From Dyella ginsengisoli LA-4 (lineage in GTDB: Bacteria > Pseudomonadota > Gammaproteobacteria > Xanthomonadales > Rhodanobacteraceae), in assembly GCF_000334915.1 (NCBI RefSeq), contig NZ_AMSF01000085.1, positions 60,572 to 124,571 of the forward strand: a DNA stretch of 64,000 nt. Direction: 5' to 3'. Under the pieces are notes generated by a model. That model searched no databases. It was not told the DNA's origin and saw only the letters and a list, made by a program, of their open reading frames with translations. A program made the translations under genes and the position numbers. Every line of letters begins with the position of its first letter. Positions within the stretch are counted from its first letter, which is position 1. This document shows positions 36,026 to 46,002 of the stretch, piece by piece.

Positions 36026-37537
36026 CCAGGCCGCCGGGCTGAGCCCCAGCTCCTGCACCAGCACCACCGCCCCGAGCACCAGCAGCAGCACGCCCAGGAA
36101 CCGTTCCTCGCGCGTGGACGGGGCCTGCGCCACACGACCGAGCAGCGCAAGCAATGCGTAGCCCACCGCCGGCAGGGCAAACAGGCCGAGCGGAAAGTCG
36201 CGATAGCGGCCGTCGAACACCAGCAGCAGGCCGTAGTAAGCCAGCGCGAACAACCAGCCGAAGCGCAGGCGCGCGCCCGCCGGCACCGCCGCCGCGCCGG
36301 CCAGCCATGCCGCCAGTGCACGGGCCAGCACCAGTGCGGTGCCCAGCGCAAGCAGGCAGGCGCCCAGGCTGATCGCCCACTCCCACCAGGGACCGCAGGC
36401 ATAGATCATCTGCCGCACCTGCCACGCCAGCGCCGTGCCGGATCCGAGCCCCGCGCCGGTCAGCGCCAGCCAGCCGCGCCCGCCACGCCAGTGGCGACGC
36501 CAACCGCCGACCATGACGAACAGTCCGGCCATCGCCAGCCCCGCCAGAGGGCCCAGCCACCAGCGCGGTATCTCGGTCACCGGTCCCTGCATCGGAAATT
36601 TCGGCCGGGCGTGGGCGTCGAAGATGCCCCAGTAGCCGCCCACCGTGCCTTCCTGCTCGCGCTTCCAGGCCTGGTCGAAGGCCTCGATCACGTTGTACGG
36701 CATCCGCACCGTGGCGGCATAGCGCAGGAATTCCCGCAGGTAACGCGCCTCGTTGACCAGGCTCGCCGTGGCCGCCTCGCGAGGCCTGCCGGCACTCGGC
36801 CAGCCGGTCTCGCCGATCATCACCGGCTTGCCGGGAAACGCCGCGCGCACCCGTGCATACACATCGGCCACATGCTGCACGGCACGCTCCGGCGGTACCG
36901 GATCGTCCTCCCAGTAAGGCAGCACGTGGATGGTGATGTAGTCGACCGAGCTGGCCAGCTCCGGATGGCGCAGCCAGAACTCCCACACATCGGCGTAGCT
37001 CACCGGCACGGCCGGCGGCAGTAACGCCCGCGCCTGGCGCAGGTAGCCGGCCAGCGCCGCGGAAGACTGCTCGCCACGCAGCAGCACCTCATTGCCGACG
37101 ATGACTCCACGGAGCACTTCGGGATGCGCCCGCGCCGCCGCCGCTGCCAGGGCGATCTCCCTTTGGTTGGCCACGGGGTCACGACCGATCCATATGCCCA
37201 GCAGTACCTTCATGCCGTAGCGTCCGGCGATCGCCGGCACGGCGTCCAGGCCCTGGCCTTCGGAGTACGTGCGCACGCAGTCGAAGCGACGCGACAGCGC
37301 GCGCAGGTCGGCATCGATCTGCTGTGGCGAGATGAAGGTCGCCGGGTCATAGGGTGTCTGCCCCTCGCGGCGATAGGGCGAGTAGGACACGCAGGCGATG
37401 CGCGCGGACGGCGCATCCGGCAGTGCCACCGGCCGGCCGGCCGCCCACCACCACCACAGGCCCGCCGCGGCGGCGAGCCAGAGCCCCAGCCAGACCGGCC
37501 AGTGCGGGCGCGTCGAAGACGTGGTCGCGGAGGTCAT
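35945..37537 (-). CDS. GH17-like beta-glucanase with C-terminal membrane domain
   Basis: A 530-residue two-part protein. After an N-terminal helix (about 15-33) comes a TIM-barrel domain of glycoside hydrolase family 17 type, about 45-310, with acid/base VIVGNEVLLRG and nucleophile MIGETGWPSAG. The C-terminal 200 residues are hydrophobic, with about seven helices. GH17 enzymes act on beta-1,3 or mixed beta-glucans; with the membrane part this form may modify or build periplasmic glucans rather than degrade food glucan. That role is inferred. The ATG at 37537 is preferred over an in-frame start at 37585. Confidence 0.8.
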   Translation of the reverse strand: MTSATTSSTRPHWPVWLGLWLAAAAGLWWWWAAGRPVALPDAPSARIACVSYSPYRREGQTPYDPATFISPQQIDADLRALSRRFDCVRTYSEGQGLDAVPAIAGRYGMKVLLGIWIGRDPVANQREIALAAAAARAHPEVLRGVIVGNEVLLRGEQSSAALAGYLRQARALLPPAVPVSYADVWEFWLRHPELASSVDYITIHVLPYWEDDPVPPERAVQHVADVYARVRAAFPGKPVMIGETGWPSAGRPREAATASLVNEARYLREFLRYAATVRMPYNVIEAFDQAWKREQEGTVGGYWGIFDAHARPKFPMQGPVTEIPRWWLGPLAGLAMAGLFVMVGGWRRHWRGGRGWLALTGAGLGSGTALAWQVRQMIYACGPWWEWAISLGACLLALGTALVLARALAAWLAGAAAVPAGARLRFGWLFALAYYGLLLVFDGRYRDFPLGLFALPAVGYALLALLGRVAQAPSTREERFLGVLLLVLGAVVLVQELGLSPAAWLWFALNVLLAAPGWFGRPRRIVHPHQ

Positions 37538-37671
37538 GACGATCCGGGAGAGGGGCGAGCGCGCGAGTGTATCAGCGCCATGCACGCGCTCATCGCGGGC
37601 GCCCCGTCACGCTGTTGGCTGCCGTTGGCAAGCGCTCCACTACACTCGAAGCGTTGCACGCAGGAGATCCA

Positions 37672-39735
37672 ATGCACGCCGCCCGTCCCCCGTCGCGCCC
37701 GTTCCGCCTCGTTCCCCGCCTTGTCGCCCTGATCCTGCTCCTCGCCGCCGCCCGGAGCAGCGATGCCACGCCGAATGCCGACGCCCAACGCGAAGCATTC
37801 AGGCAGGCCTATGCAACCGCCCAGCAGGGCGGCGATGCCTGGCGTGCGCAGGCACGCGGCCTGCAGCACTACGTGCTGTACCCCTACCTCGAAGCGGCAT
37901 CCCTCGAGCACGACCTGCAGCAGCTCGAAACATCCCGCGTGCAGGACTACCTCAAGCGCTACCCCGGACTGATTCCCGCCGACGACCTGCGCCGCGCCTA
38001 CCTCGGCGAGCTGGCACGCAGGCAGGACTGGACCGGCTTCATGGCGCTGTACCGGGATGGTCTGGGCGACGCGCTGGCCTGCGGCGAACTGCAGGCGCGG
38101 ATGGCGCAGGGGCACCGGCTGGACTTCGACAAGGACCTCGGCGCGCTGTGGCAGAAGGCCTCGCTGCCGAATGCCTGCGATCCGGTACTGCAGGCTGCGC
38201 ACGACGCCGGCCTGCTCACGCCGACCCGGTTGTGGGCCCGGATCGATCGCGCCATGGCTGCGGGTGCCGGCGGCACGATCGCCTCGCTGGCGGCCTGGCT
38301 GCCGAAGCGCGACGCCATCGCCGCGCAACGCCTCGCGCTGGCCCTGCGCGACCCCGCCAAGGCCGTGAAGGAGGCCGCACACTGGCCGGACACGCCGCGT
38401 CATCGCGAGGCTGCCGCGCGCGCCCTGCAACGGCTGGCGCGGCGCGATACGAACGCGGCGGATGCGGGCTGGCTGCACCTGCAGCGGCGCTTCCACTTCA
38501 GCCAGTCGCAGCGCGACGACGTGCTCGCCGCACTGGCGTTGTTCCACGCCACCGACTTCGACGACCACGCGCTGCAGCGGCTGCGCGAGCTGCCGTCCGA
38601 CGCGCAGACCGATGCCACCCGCGAGTGGCGCGTGCGCGTGGCACTGGCGCGGCAGGACTGGCGCGCCGTGCTGCAGGCCATCGATGCGCTGGCACCGGAC
38701 CAGCGACAGGACGGCGAGTGGGACTACTTCAAGGCACGCGCGCTGGCCGCGCTGGGACGCACCCGGCAGGCCGAGGCCTTGTTTGCGCAGCTCGCCACCG
38801 AGCCCACCTACTTCGGCTTCCTCGCCGCGGATCGCAGCGGCAGTGCCTATGCGATCTGTCCGGACTCGATCGGCGACGACCCGGCGATTGCGCGCAGCCT
38901 GCTCGCCGAGCCCGGCATGCAGCGCGCCTTCGAGCTCTACGCGGTGGGCCTGCCCCGCGACGCGCGGCGCGAGTGGGCGCGCGCGCTGGCTGGCAGCAGC
39001 GTGGCGACCCGGCGCGAAGCCGCGCTGCTGGCCAACCAGCGCGGCTGGTACGACCGCGCGGTCTTCACCTTCTCCAGCGGCGACGCGCTGCGCCTTTACG
39101 ACCTGCGCTTCCCGCTGGCGCGGCAGGACCACATGGTCGAGCAGGCCTCGCAGGCCGGTATCGATCCGGCCTGGGCCTATGCGATTGCCCGCGCCGAGAG
39201 CGCGTGGATGAGCGATGCCCACTCCGGCGCCGACGCGCGGGGCCTGATGCAGCTGCTGCCGGCCACTGGCGCACAGGTCGCCCGCGCCTACGGCCTGCCC
39301 TGGGCCGGCGGCGACTCCCTGTACGACCCGACGACCAACGTGCAGCTGGGCACGCGCTACCTCGCACAGATGGCACAGCGCTTCAACGGCGCCCCCTGGC
39401 TGGCCAGCGCGGCCTACAACGCCGGCCCGGTGAAGGTCGACCAGTGGCTGGACCAGCGCGGCACGCTGCCGCCGGATCTGTTCACCGCCACCATTCCGTA
39501 CAAGGAGACCCGCGAGTACGTGGCGCGGGTGATGGCCTTCAGCGTGATCTACGACTGGCGACTCACCGGTCGCGCAGTGCCACTGGATGCGCGGATGACG
39601 CCGATCGGCCAGGCTTACGTACCGCCCGGCCCCGGCACGGTGCGCAAACCGGTCAGTTGTCCGTCCACCGCGGCGGCGGAGTCGCCGGCCGATGGCGCCA
39701 CGGTCGCGGCACCGCCCAGCCCCGGCTCATCCTGA
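37672..39735 (+). CDS. slt: Soluble lytic murein transglycosylase
   Basis: Periplasmic exolytic transglycosylase that cleaves peptidoglycan to 1,6-anhydro-muropeptides. The 687-residue precursor has a signal peptide (about 1-33) and a long helical doughnut domain to about 500. The GH23 catalytic domain carries Glu in AIARAESAWMS, then SGADARGLMQLLPATG and SAAYNAGPVKVDQWL. Length and layout match Slt70. AGGAG precedes ATG 37672. The last 40 residues are a Pro/Ala-rich tail absent in E. coli. Confidence 0.93.
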   Translation: MHAARPPSRPFRLVPRLVALILLLAAARSSDATPNADAQREAFRQAYATAQQGGDAWRAQARGLQHYVLYPYLEAASLEHDLQQLETSRVQDYLKRYPGLIPADDLRRAYLGELARRQDWTGFMALYRDGLGDALACGELQARMAQGHRLDFDKDLGALWQKASLPNACDPVLQAAHDAGLLTPTRLWARIDRAMAAGAGGTIASLAAWLPKRDAIAAQRLALALRDPAKAVKEAAHWPDTPRHREAAARALQRLARRDTNAADAGWLHLQRRFHFSQSQRDDVLAALALFHATDFDDHALQRLRELPSDAQTDATREWRVRVALARQDWRAVLQAIDALAPDQRQDGEWDYFKARALAALGRTRQAEALFAQLATEPTYFGFLAADRSGSAYAICPDSIGDDPAIARSLLAEPGMQRAFELYAVGLPRDARREWARALAGSSVATRREAALLANQRGWYDRAVFTFSSGDALRLYDLRFPLARQDHMVEQASQAGIDPAWAYAIARAESAWMSDAHSGADARGLMQLLPATGAQVARAYGLPWAGGDSLYDPTTNVQLGTRYLAQMAQRFNGAPWLASAAYNAGPVKVDQWLDQRGTLPPDLFTATIPYKETREYVARVMAFSVIYDWRLTGRAVPLDARMTPIGQAYVPPGPGTVRKPVSCPSTAAAESPADGATVAAPPSPGSS

Positions 39736-39754
39736 TCATTCGAGGAACTCCCGC

Positions 39755-40693
39755 ATGACCGCCCAGGCCCTTGTCGTTCTCGGAGGCACCGGCTTCGTCG
39801 GCAGCCACCTGCTTCCACGGCTCGCCCGTGACGGTCATCGCATCACCGTGCTGACGCGCAATCGGGAACAGCACCGTGCCCTCGCCGTGACGCCGGGCGT
39901 GCGATTGGTGAGTACCGACGTGCACGACATGGACCGATTGCGGGCCGCGTTTGCCGGTGCCGATGCGGTCATCAACCTGGTCGGGATCCTCAACAGCCAG
40001 GGGCGCCAGACCTTCCAGCGCGTGCACGTGGAGCTGACCGGCAAGGTGATCGAAGCCTGCCGCGCGGCCGGCGTGGCACGCCTGCATCAGATGAGCTCGC
40101 TCAAGGCGGGCCAGGGACTGAGCGAGTATCTGAAAACCCGCGGCGAAGCCGAGGCGCGGGTGCGCCAGTCCGGTCTGGACTGGACGATCTACCAGCCCAG
40201 CGTGATCTTCGGCGACGGCGACGGCCTGGTCGGGCGCTTCGCGAAGATCCTGAAGATGACGCCGGTGCTGCCGCTGGCCCGCGCGCAGGCGAAGATGGCA
40301 CCCACCTGGGTCGGCGACGTGGTCGAGGCGATCGCCCGCTGCGTCGCCGGTGAAGTGCCGTCGCACCAGCGCGGCTTCGAACTGTATGGCCCCGAGGTGC
40401 TCACGCTGGGCGCCATTGTCGCCGCCATCCGCGACGCGGCCGGCCTGCACACCCGGATCCTGCCGCTGCCCGATGCCCTGGGTCGGCTGCAGGCACAGGT
40501 CGCCGAGCTGCTGCCGGGCAAGCCGTTCTCGCTCGACAACTTCCGCTCGCTGCGCACCGATTCGGTCGGCAAGACCGATGGCTACGCCGCGCTGGGCATC
40601 GTGCCGCAGCCGTTCACGCCCTGGCTGCCGCGACTGGTGTCCGGCCTGCCGCGACAGCGGCGGCTGGACGCTGCCCGCCGCCACGCACGCTGA
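39755..40693 (+). CDS. NDUFA9-like atypical SDR, NAD(P)-binding
   Basis: Atypical short-chain dehydrogenase of 312 residues related to the complex I NDUFA9 and NmrA groups. The cofactor loop is GGTGFVGSH (10-18). The usual YxxxK triad is replaced by a SSLKAG / YLKTRGEAEARVRQ arrangement. The hydrophobic strand TIYQPSVIFGDGDGLVGRF is the family signature after it. Such proteins often act in quinone or respiratory assembly, but the substrate is unknown. It follows slt by 19 bases on the same strand. Confidence 0.82.
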   Translation: MTAQALVVLGGTGFVGSHLLPRLARDGHRITVLTRNREQHRALAVTPGVRLVSTDVHDMDRLRAAFAGADAVINLVGILNSQGRQTFQRVHVELTGKVIEACRAAGVARLHQMSSLKAGQGLSEYLKTRGEAEARVRQSGLDWTIYQPSVIFGDGDGLVGRFAKILKMTPVLPLARAQAKMAPTWVGDVVEAIARCVAGEVPSHQRGFELYGPEVLTLGAIVAAIRDAAGLHTRILPLPDALGRLQAQVAELLPGKPFSLDNFRSLRTDSVGKTDGYAALGIVPQPFTPWLPRLVSGLPRQRRLDAARRHAR

Positions 40694-40705
40694 GCACCGC
40701 CGCGC

Positions 40706-42373
40706 TCAAGGCGCGACGGCGGCGGTTTCGGCCTTGCCCGCCGGCGCGCGGTCGAGCAGCTGGTGCAGCTTGAGCCACACGCCGTTGGTCCAGCCGAAGC
40801 CGATCACGTTCTCGGTGTAGCCGGCGGTGATCCGCACGTCGGCGTTGCCGCTGACCATGTTGTATTTCTCGCGGATGGTGCCGTCGGCGGCCAGGCTGCG
40901 ATCCACCGTGCCGGCGAACTTGGCGGCGATGCGGCGCGCGTCGTCGTGGAAACCGTAGTCGTCCAGCCCCTTCACCGCCAGCCAATTGGTCGGCGCCCAG
41001 CCGAACGGCTGGTCCCACTGCGCGCCGCTGGCGTCTCCGCTCATCGCCAGGCCGCCCTTGCGCTCGAACAGCGCCAGGTGGTCGCGCACCGACTTCGCCT
41101 GCGCCGGCGTCGCCAGCCCGGCCCACAGCGGATAGAAGGTGGTCAGGTAGGGATCGTCCGAGGGTCGGCCGGTAGTGGTGTCGTAGTCCATGAACAGGCC
41201 GCGGTCGGCCCGCCACAGGTACTTGTTCATCGCCGCCTTGCGCTGCGCCGCCAATGCCGCCCAGTGCGCCGCCTCGGCCGGCTTGCCCAGGCGCAGGGCG
41301 AAATCGTGCAGGTCACGCTCGTAGCGATACAGCAGGCTGTTGAGACCCACCGCGGCGTAGTGGTGGGTCGCGGCACCGTAGGGACCGAAGTGGAAGTTGG
41401 TGTCGAAGCCGGATTCGCGCATCGCGCGGTCGCCGGCGTAGTAGTCCGCGCTGAGGCGGTAGCCGTCGGCCCAGGCGTCGGCACAGATGGGCGAGGCGGC
41501 AAGATCGCAGCTGCGGGTCTTCAGGCGCGCCGCTTCGGCCGCATCCGGATGCTCCGACGCCTTCACCAGGTAGCCGCGGTTCTTCGCCGGATGCTTTTCC
41601 AGGTAGCGGATCACGCCCTTGAGGTAATCGGCGTTGCGCATCTCCAGCACCGGGCCGCTGCCGAGATCCATGTAGCGGGCCAGGCCGGTATCGCCGGCCT
41701 GATGCGGCTTGCCCAGCCAGATCGCGTGGTCCTTCACCGCCAGCGGATAGGCCTTGCGCAGCCAGGCGGTGGCGGCATCCGCATCGGGGAAGCTGGCCGG
41801 ATCGTCCAGCACCGCGCGCATCATCTCGCCGAGGAATGGCGGCTGCGAGCGGCTGAAGTAGTAGCTGCGGTTGGCGTTGAGCACGCCGCCGTAGTGGTCG
41901 ATCTCGTAGAGGAAGTTCTCGACCATGCCGCGCGCCAGGTCCACGCGGTGATCGGCGATGAGCCCCAGCACGATGAAATAGCTGTCCCAGCCGTACATCT
42001 CGTTGAACATGCCGCCCGGCACCACGTAGGGATGCGGCAGGTACAGCAGACCCTGCACCGGCAGCGTGCGCGCGTCGATCTGGCCCAGCGCGGTAACCAC
42101 CCGCGGCAGCCGCCGCACGTCGACCTTGCAGCGGTGCCGGGTGGCCTCGAGCGACCCGGGCATCGGCACGTCGGCGGGCAGGTACAACACCGGCTCGGTG
42201 GCCACCTTCGGATCGACCAGCGACGCACAGTCATCGGTAGCGCGGGTGAGCGTGCTCCAGGCCTTGTCGATATAGGCGCGGGTCGCGGCCGGATCGGCCT
42301 GGGCGGCGGCGACGGCAGTGCTGGCCAGCAGCAGCATCGCGGCGAGGACGGGGCGGAGACTGCGACGCTTCAC
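40706..42373 (-). CDS. treA: Periplasmic trehalase
   Basis: Family GH37 enzyme hydrolysing trehalose to two glucose molecules. The 555-residue precursor starts with a signal peptide ([16 protein letters not shown], cut near 25). Trehalase signature 1 reads [15 protein letters not shown] (119-133) and signature 2 [10 protein letters not shown] (about 451-460). The EKYNMVSG and [10 protein letters not shown] segments complete the active site. No trehalose synthesis genes are nearby. It is convergent with the SDR gene with a 12-base gap and divergent from cca. Confidence 0.94.
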   Translation of the reverse strand: MKRRSLRPVLAAMLLLASTAVAAAQADPAATRAYIDKAWSTLTRATDDCASLVDPKVATEPVLYLPADVPMPGSLEATRHRCKVDVRRLPRVVTALGQIDARTLPVQGLLYLPHPYVVPGGMFNEMYGWDSYFIVLGLIADHRVDLARGMVENFLYEIDHYGGVLNANRSYYFSRSQPPFLGEMMRAVLDDPASFPDADAATAWLRKAYPLAVKDHAIWLGKPHQAGDTGLARYMDLGSGPVLEMRNADYLKGVIRYLEKHPAKNRGYLVKASEHPDAAEAARLKTRSCDLAASPICADAWADGYRLSADYYAGDRAMRESGFDTNFHFGPYGAATHHYAAVGLNSLLYRYERDLHDFALRLGKPAEAAHWAALAAQRKAAMNKYLWRADRGLFMDYDTTTGRPSDDPYLTTFYPLWAGLATPAQAKSVRDHLALFERKGGLAMSGDASGAQWDQPFGWAPTNWLAVKGLDDYGFHDDARRIAAKFAGTVDRSLAADGTIREKYNMVSGNADVRITAGYTENVIGFGWTNGVWLKLHQLLDRAPAGKAETAAVAP

Positions 42374-42473
42374 GGCGTTCCCTCGGGCGGCGGACGGATC
42401 GCACGAGGATAACGCCCGACGTCCGCTGATGCCGTTGCGGGGGCGTGAAGGAACGTCATGGCAGAATGCCCGG

Positions 42474-43703
42474 ATGCGTATCTATCTCGTCGGCGGCGCC
42501 GTCCGCGACCAGCTGCTCGGCCGGCCCGTGGTCGATCGCGACCATGTCGTGGTCGGCGCGCGGCCGGACGAGCTGCTCGCGCTCGGCTATCGGGCCGTCG
42601 GCAAGGACTTCCCTGTCTTCCTGCACCCGGACAGTGGCGAGGAGTACGCACTGGCGCGCACCGAGCGCAAGACCGGCCGCGGCTACCACGGCTTCGCCTT
42701 CCAAGCCGACCCGACGGTGACCCTGGAAGAAGATCTGGCCCGACGCGACCTCACCATCAACGCGATCGCGCAGGACGAGGCCGGCGCGCTGGTCGACCCC
42801 TACGGCGGCAGGCAGGACATCGAAGCGCGCGTGCTGCGCCACGTCTCGCTGGCGTTCGTCGAGGATCCGGTGCGCCTGCTGCGCGTGGCGCGCTTCGCGG
42901 CGCGCTTCGCACCGCTCGGCTTCACCGTGGCCACGGAGACGATGGCGCTGATGCGCCAGATGGTGTCGAACGGGGAGGTGGATCATCTGGTACCCGAACG
43001 CGTGTGGGCCGAGACCCGGCGCGCGCTGGCCGAAGCGCGGCCGTCGGCGTTCCTGCGCGTGCTGCGCGAGAGCGGCGCGCTGGCGGTCCTGTTTCCCGAG
43101 GTGGACGCGTTGTACGGCGTGCCGCAGCGCCCCGAGTTCCACCCGGAGATCGACACTGGCACCCACATGGAGCTGGTGCTCGACGCTGCTGCCACGATCG
43201 CGACCGGCGACGACCTGGTCGGCTACTGCGCGCTCTGTCACGACCTGGGCAAGGCGCTCACGCCGACCGCAGTACTGCCTCGGCATATCGGCCACGAGCA
43301 CGCCGGCGTACCGCTCGTGCGCGCGCTCTCGGCCAGACTGAAGGTACCGACCGAACACGCCACGCTCGCCGAACACGTCTGCCGCGAACACCTCAACGCG
43401 CACCGGGCACTGGAGCTCAAGCCAGCGACCGTGCTCAAGCTGCTCACCGCGCTGGACGCCCTGCGCCGACCGGAGCGGCTGGAGACCTTTCTGGCCGCCT
43501 GCTGGGCCGACAAGCGCGGGCGGCTGGGGCATGAAGACGATCCGTATCCCGCCGGCGATTACCTGCGCCAGGCCCGTGCGGCGGCCGCGGCGGTGACTGC
43601 CGCCCCCTTCATCGAGAACGGCCTGCGCGGCCCGGCCGTTGGCGCCGCGATGGATGCCGCGCGCGTCGGCGCCATCGGCGATGTGAAACAATATAACAAT
43701 TGA
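42474..43703 (+). CDS. cca: CCA-adding tRNA nucleotidyltransferase
   Basis: Adds or repairs the 3' CCA end of tRNAs. The 409 residues match the gammaproteobacterial Cca with an HD domain. Motifs: [13 protein letters not shown] (4-16), the metal-binding DRDHVVVG (21-28), [10 protein letters not shown] and [16 protein letters not shown]. The HD phosphohydrolase motif [10 protein letters not shown] is in the C-terminal half. The start is ATG 42474. The last codons are AT-rich (KQYNN), unlike the rest. Confidence 0.94.
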   Translation: MRIYLVGGAVRDQLLGRPVVDRDHVVVGARPDELLALGYRAVGKDFPVFLHPDSGEEYALARTERKTGRGYHGFAFQADPTVTLEEDLARRDLTINAIAQDEAGALVDPYGGRQDIEARVLRHVSLAFVEDPVRLLRVARFAARFAPLGFTVATETMALMRQMVSNGEVDHLVPERVWAETRRALAEARPSAFLRVLRESGALAVLFPEVDALYGVPQRPEFHPEIDTGTHMELVLDAAATIATGDDLVGYCALCHDLGKALTPTAVLPRHIGHEHAGVPLVRALSARLKVPTEHATLAEHVCREHLNAHRALELKPATVLKLLTALDALRRPERLETFLAACWADKRGRLGHEDDPYPAGDYLRQARAAAAAVTAAPFIENGLRGPAVGAAMDAARVGAIGDVKQYNN

Positions 43704-43764
43704 CCTTTCGCGCCGACGCCAACGCCTTCGCGCTGGTGCGGCGATCCATGTTCCGGAGTCGCCT

Positions 43765-45942
43765 GTGTCCCTGAGCCATCCCTCCTCCTCGCCCTTGCGC
43801 CAGCGCCTGCGCCCACTGGGCTGGCTGGCCGCCACGTATCTGGTGATCGGCGTGATCACGCGCATCGCGCTGCTGGTGATGACCGGCAAGGGCGTGAGCC
43901 CGAACCCGCTCAACTACCTCTACGCGTTCGGCGTGGGCGCGATCGCCGACCTGGTGACCTTCGTCTACGTCGCCTGGCCGCTGGTGCTGTTCCTGTGGAT
44001 CGTGCCGACCGACCGGCCCCGGGTACGCAGCCTGGTCGGCTGGGTCGGCTGGATCGCCGCCCTGCTGGCCGGGTTCGGCTTGTGCTGGGGCCTGCTGTAC
44101 CTGAAGTGGCAGGCCAGCCTGCACGAGGTGTGGCCACTGGCGATCCTGGCGATCTACCTGCTGCCGCTGCCCGCGCTGGCCTACAACCGGCGCAGCGGCC
44201 GCGGCTACCTGTACGGATTGGCCCTGGCGATGCTGTTCGGCCTGATGTTCGTGGGCGCGTCCGAGCTGGTGTTCTGGAACGAGTTCGGTGTGCGCTTCAA
44301 TTTCATCGCGGTGGACTACCTCGTCTACACCACCGAGGTGATCGGCAACATCCGCGAGTCCTACCCGATCGGTACCTGGCTGGCCCTGCTGGCCGTCGGC
44401 GCAGTGCTGGTGCTGTGGCTGACCCGGCGACGCGTCTGGCGACGCGACGAAGGCTCGCGCTTCGGCGCCCGCAGCGTGCTGGCGCTGGCGTGGCTGGTGC
44501 TGAGCGTGCTGGTCACCGCCGGCTTCACCGCCGACATGAAGGACCGCACCGACAACAACTACGTCAACGAGCTGGCCGGCAACGGCATCTTCCAGTTCTT
44601 CGCCGCGTTCCGCTCCAGCCACCTCGACTACGCCAAGTTCTACCGCACGCTGCCGCAGGACGAGGCCTATGCGCGCGTGCGCAAGCTGCTGAAGACGCCG
44701 GAAGCCACCTACCTCAACGACAGCCCGCACGATCTCACCCGCGAGATCCGCCACAGCGGCCCGGAACAGCATCTCAACGTCGTGCTGATCAGCGTGGAGA
44801 GCCTGTCGGCAGACTACCTGGGGGTGTTCGGCAACAAGCAGCACCTCACGCCGCAGCTCGATGCGCTGTCCCGGCAGAGCATGTTCTTCGAGAACGCCTA
44901 CGCCAACGGCACCCGCACCGTGCGCGGGCTGGAGGCGCTTTCGCTGTCGATCCCGCCGACCCCGGGCGATTCGGTGATCAAGATGAAGGGCAACGAGAAC
45001 CTGTTCTCGCTGGCCGACATCTTCAACGACCGGGGCTACGTGTCGGAGTTCGTCTACGGTGGCTACGGCTACTTCGACAACATGAACTACTTCTTCAGCC
45101 ACAACGGCTACCTGGCGGTGGACCGCAAGGACTACCCGAAGGGCGCCGTCATCCACCACGAGAACGTCTGGGGCGTGTCGGACGAGGACCTGTACACCAT
45201 GGCGCTGGCGCAGATGGACCGGATCCACGCGCAGGGCAAGCCGTTCTTCCTGCACATCATGACCACCTCCAACCACCGGCCATACACCTTCCCGGCCGGG
45301 CGCGTGGATTTCCCGCAGGGCTCGCGCTCCGGCGCGGTGGCCTACACCGACTGGGCGATCGGCGACTTCCTCAAGCGCGCCAGGGACAAGCCGTACTTCA
45401 AGGACACCGTGTTCGTGATCACCGCCGACCACGACGCGGCCAGCGCCGGCAAGGCCAGCATCCCGATCAACCGCTACCACATCCCGCTGTACATCTACTC
45501 GCCGGCGCACATCCCGCCGCAGAAGGTCGAGCGCCTCACCTCGCAGATCGACGTGCCGCCGACCCTGCTCGGCCTGCTGCACTTCAGCTACCGCAGCCGC
45601 TTCTTCGGCTACGACGTGTTCCAGCTCGAGCCCGGCCGCGAGCGCGCCTTCCCGGCCACCTACGAGAAGCTCGGCTACCTGCGCCACGGCCTGCTGACCG
45701 CGCTGGAACCCGGCCGCAAGATGGAGCAGCTGGTGCCGGACTTCGCCACCGGCGACGCCACCCCCGCGCACCCGGTCGACCAGGCCCTGGTGGACGAGGC
45801 GATCGCCTACTACCAGGTGGCCGCGAACCTGTTCAAGCACGGCGAACTGGCGCGGCGTCCCGAGGACAGCACGCCGGTGGCCCCGCTGCCACCGTCGGCC
45901 CCGGCACCGGCCTCTCCGGCCAGCGCGGATAGCGCACGCTGA
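43765..45942 (+). CDS. LTA-synthase-like membrane sulfatase (phosphoglycerol transferase)
   Basis: A 725-residue inner-membrane protein. Five N-terminal helices lie within about 1-260 and a periplasmic alkaline-phosphatase-like domain follows from about 330. Metal and nucleophile sites visible are VLISVESLSADYLG (Glu), NGTRTVRGLEAL with the candidate nucleophile at Thr383 or Thr385, and ITADHDA near the end of the fold. In proteobacteria this family transfers phosphoglycerol or phosphoethanolamine to periplasmic glucans or lipids (as in OpgB). The donor is inferred. The tail after 690 is Ala/Pro-rich. The start is GTG 43765. Confidence 0.86.
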   Translation: MSLSHPSSSPLRQRLRPLGWLAATYLVIGVITRIALLVMTGKGVSPNPLNYLYAFGVGAIADLVTFVYVAWPLVLFLWIVPTDRPRVRSLVGWVGWIAALLAGFGLCWGLLYLKWQASLHEVWPLAILAIYLLPLPALAYNRRSGRGYLYGLALAMLFGLMFVGASELVFWNEFGVRFNFIAVDYLVYTTEVIGNIRESYPIGTWLALLAVGAVLVLWLTRRRVWRRDEGSRFGARSVLALAWLVLSVLVTAGFTADMKDRTDNNYVNELAGNGIFQFFAAFRSSHLDYAKFYRTLPQDEAYARVRKLLKTPEATYLNDSPHDLTREIRHSGPEQHLNVVLISVESLSADYLGVFGNKQHLTPQLDALSRQSMFFENAYANGTRTVRGLEALSLSIPPTPGDSVIKMKGNENLFSLADIFNDRGYVSEFVYGGYGYFDNMNYFFSHNGYLAVDRKDYPKGAVIHHENVWGVSDEDLYTMALAQMDRIHAQGKPFFLHIMTTSNHRPYTFPAGRVDFPQGSRSGAVAYTDWAIGDFLKRARDKPYFKDTVFVITADHDAASAGKASIPINRYHIPLYIYSPAHIPPQKVERLTSQIDVPPTLLGLLHFSYRSRFFGYDVFQLEPGRERAFPATYEKLGYLRHGLLTALEPGRKMEQLVPDFATGDATPAHPVDQALVDEAIAYYQVAANLFKHGELARRPEDSTPVAPLPPSAPAPASPASADSAR

Positions 45943-46002
45943 GCCCAGCCGGAGCGTCCACCACCCACCATCAAGCCACTTCCTCCACTGGACCACCCGG
46001 AC

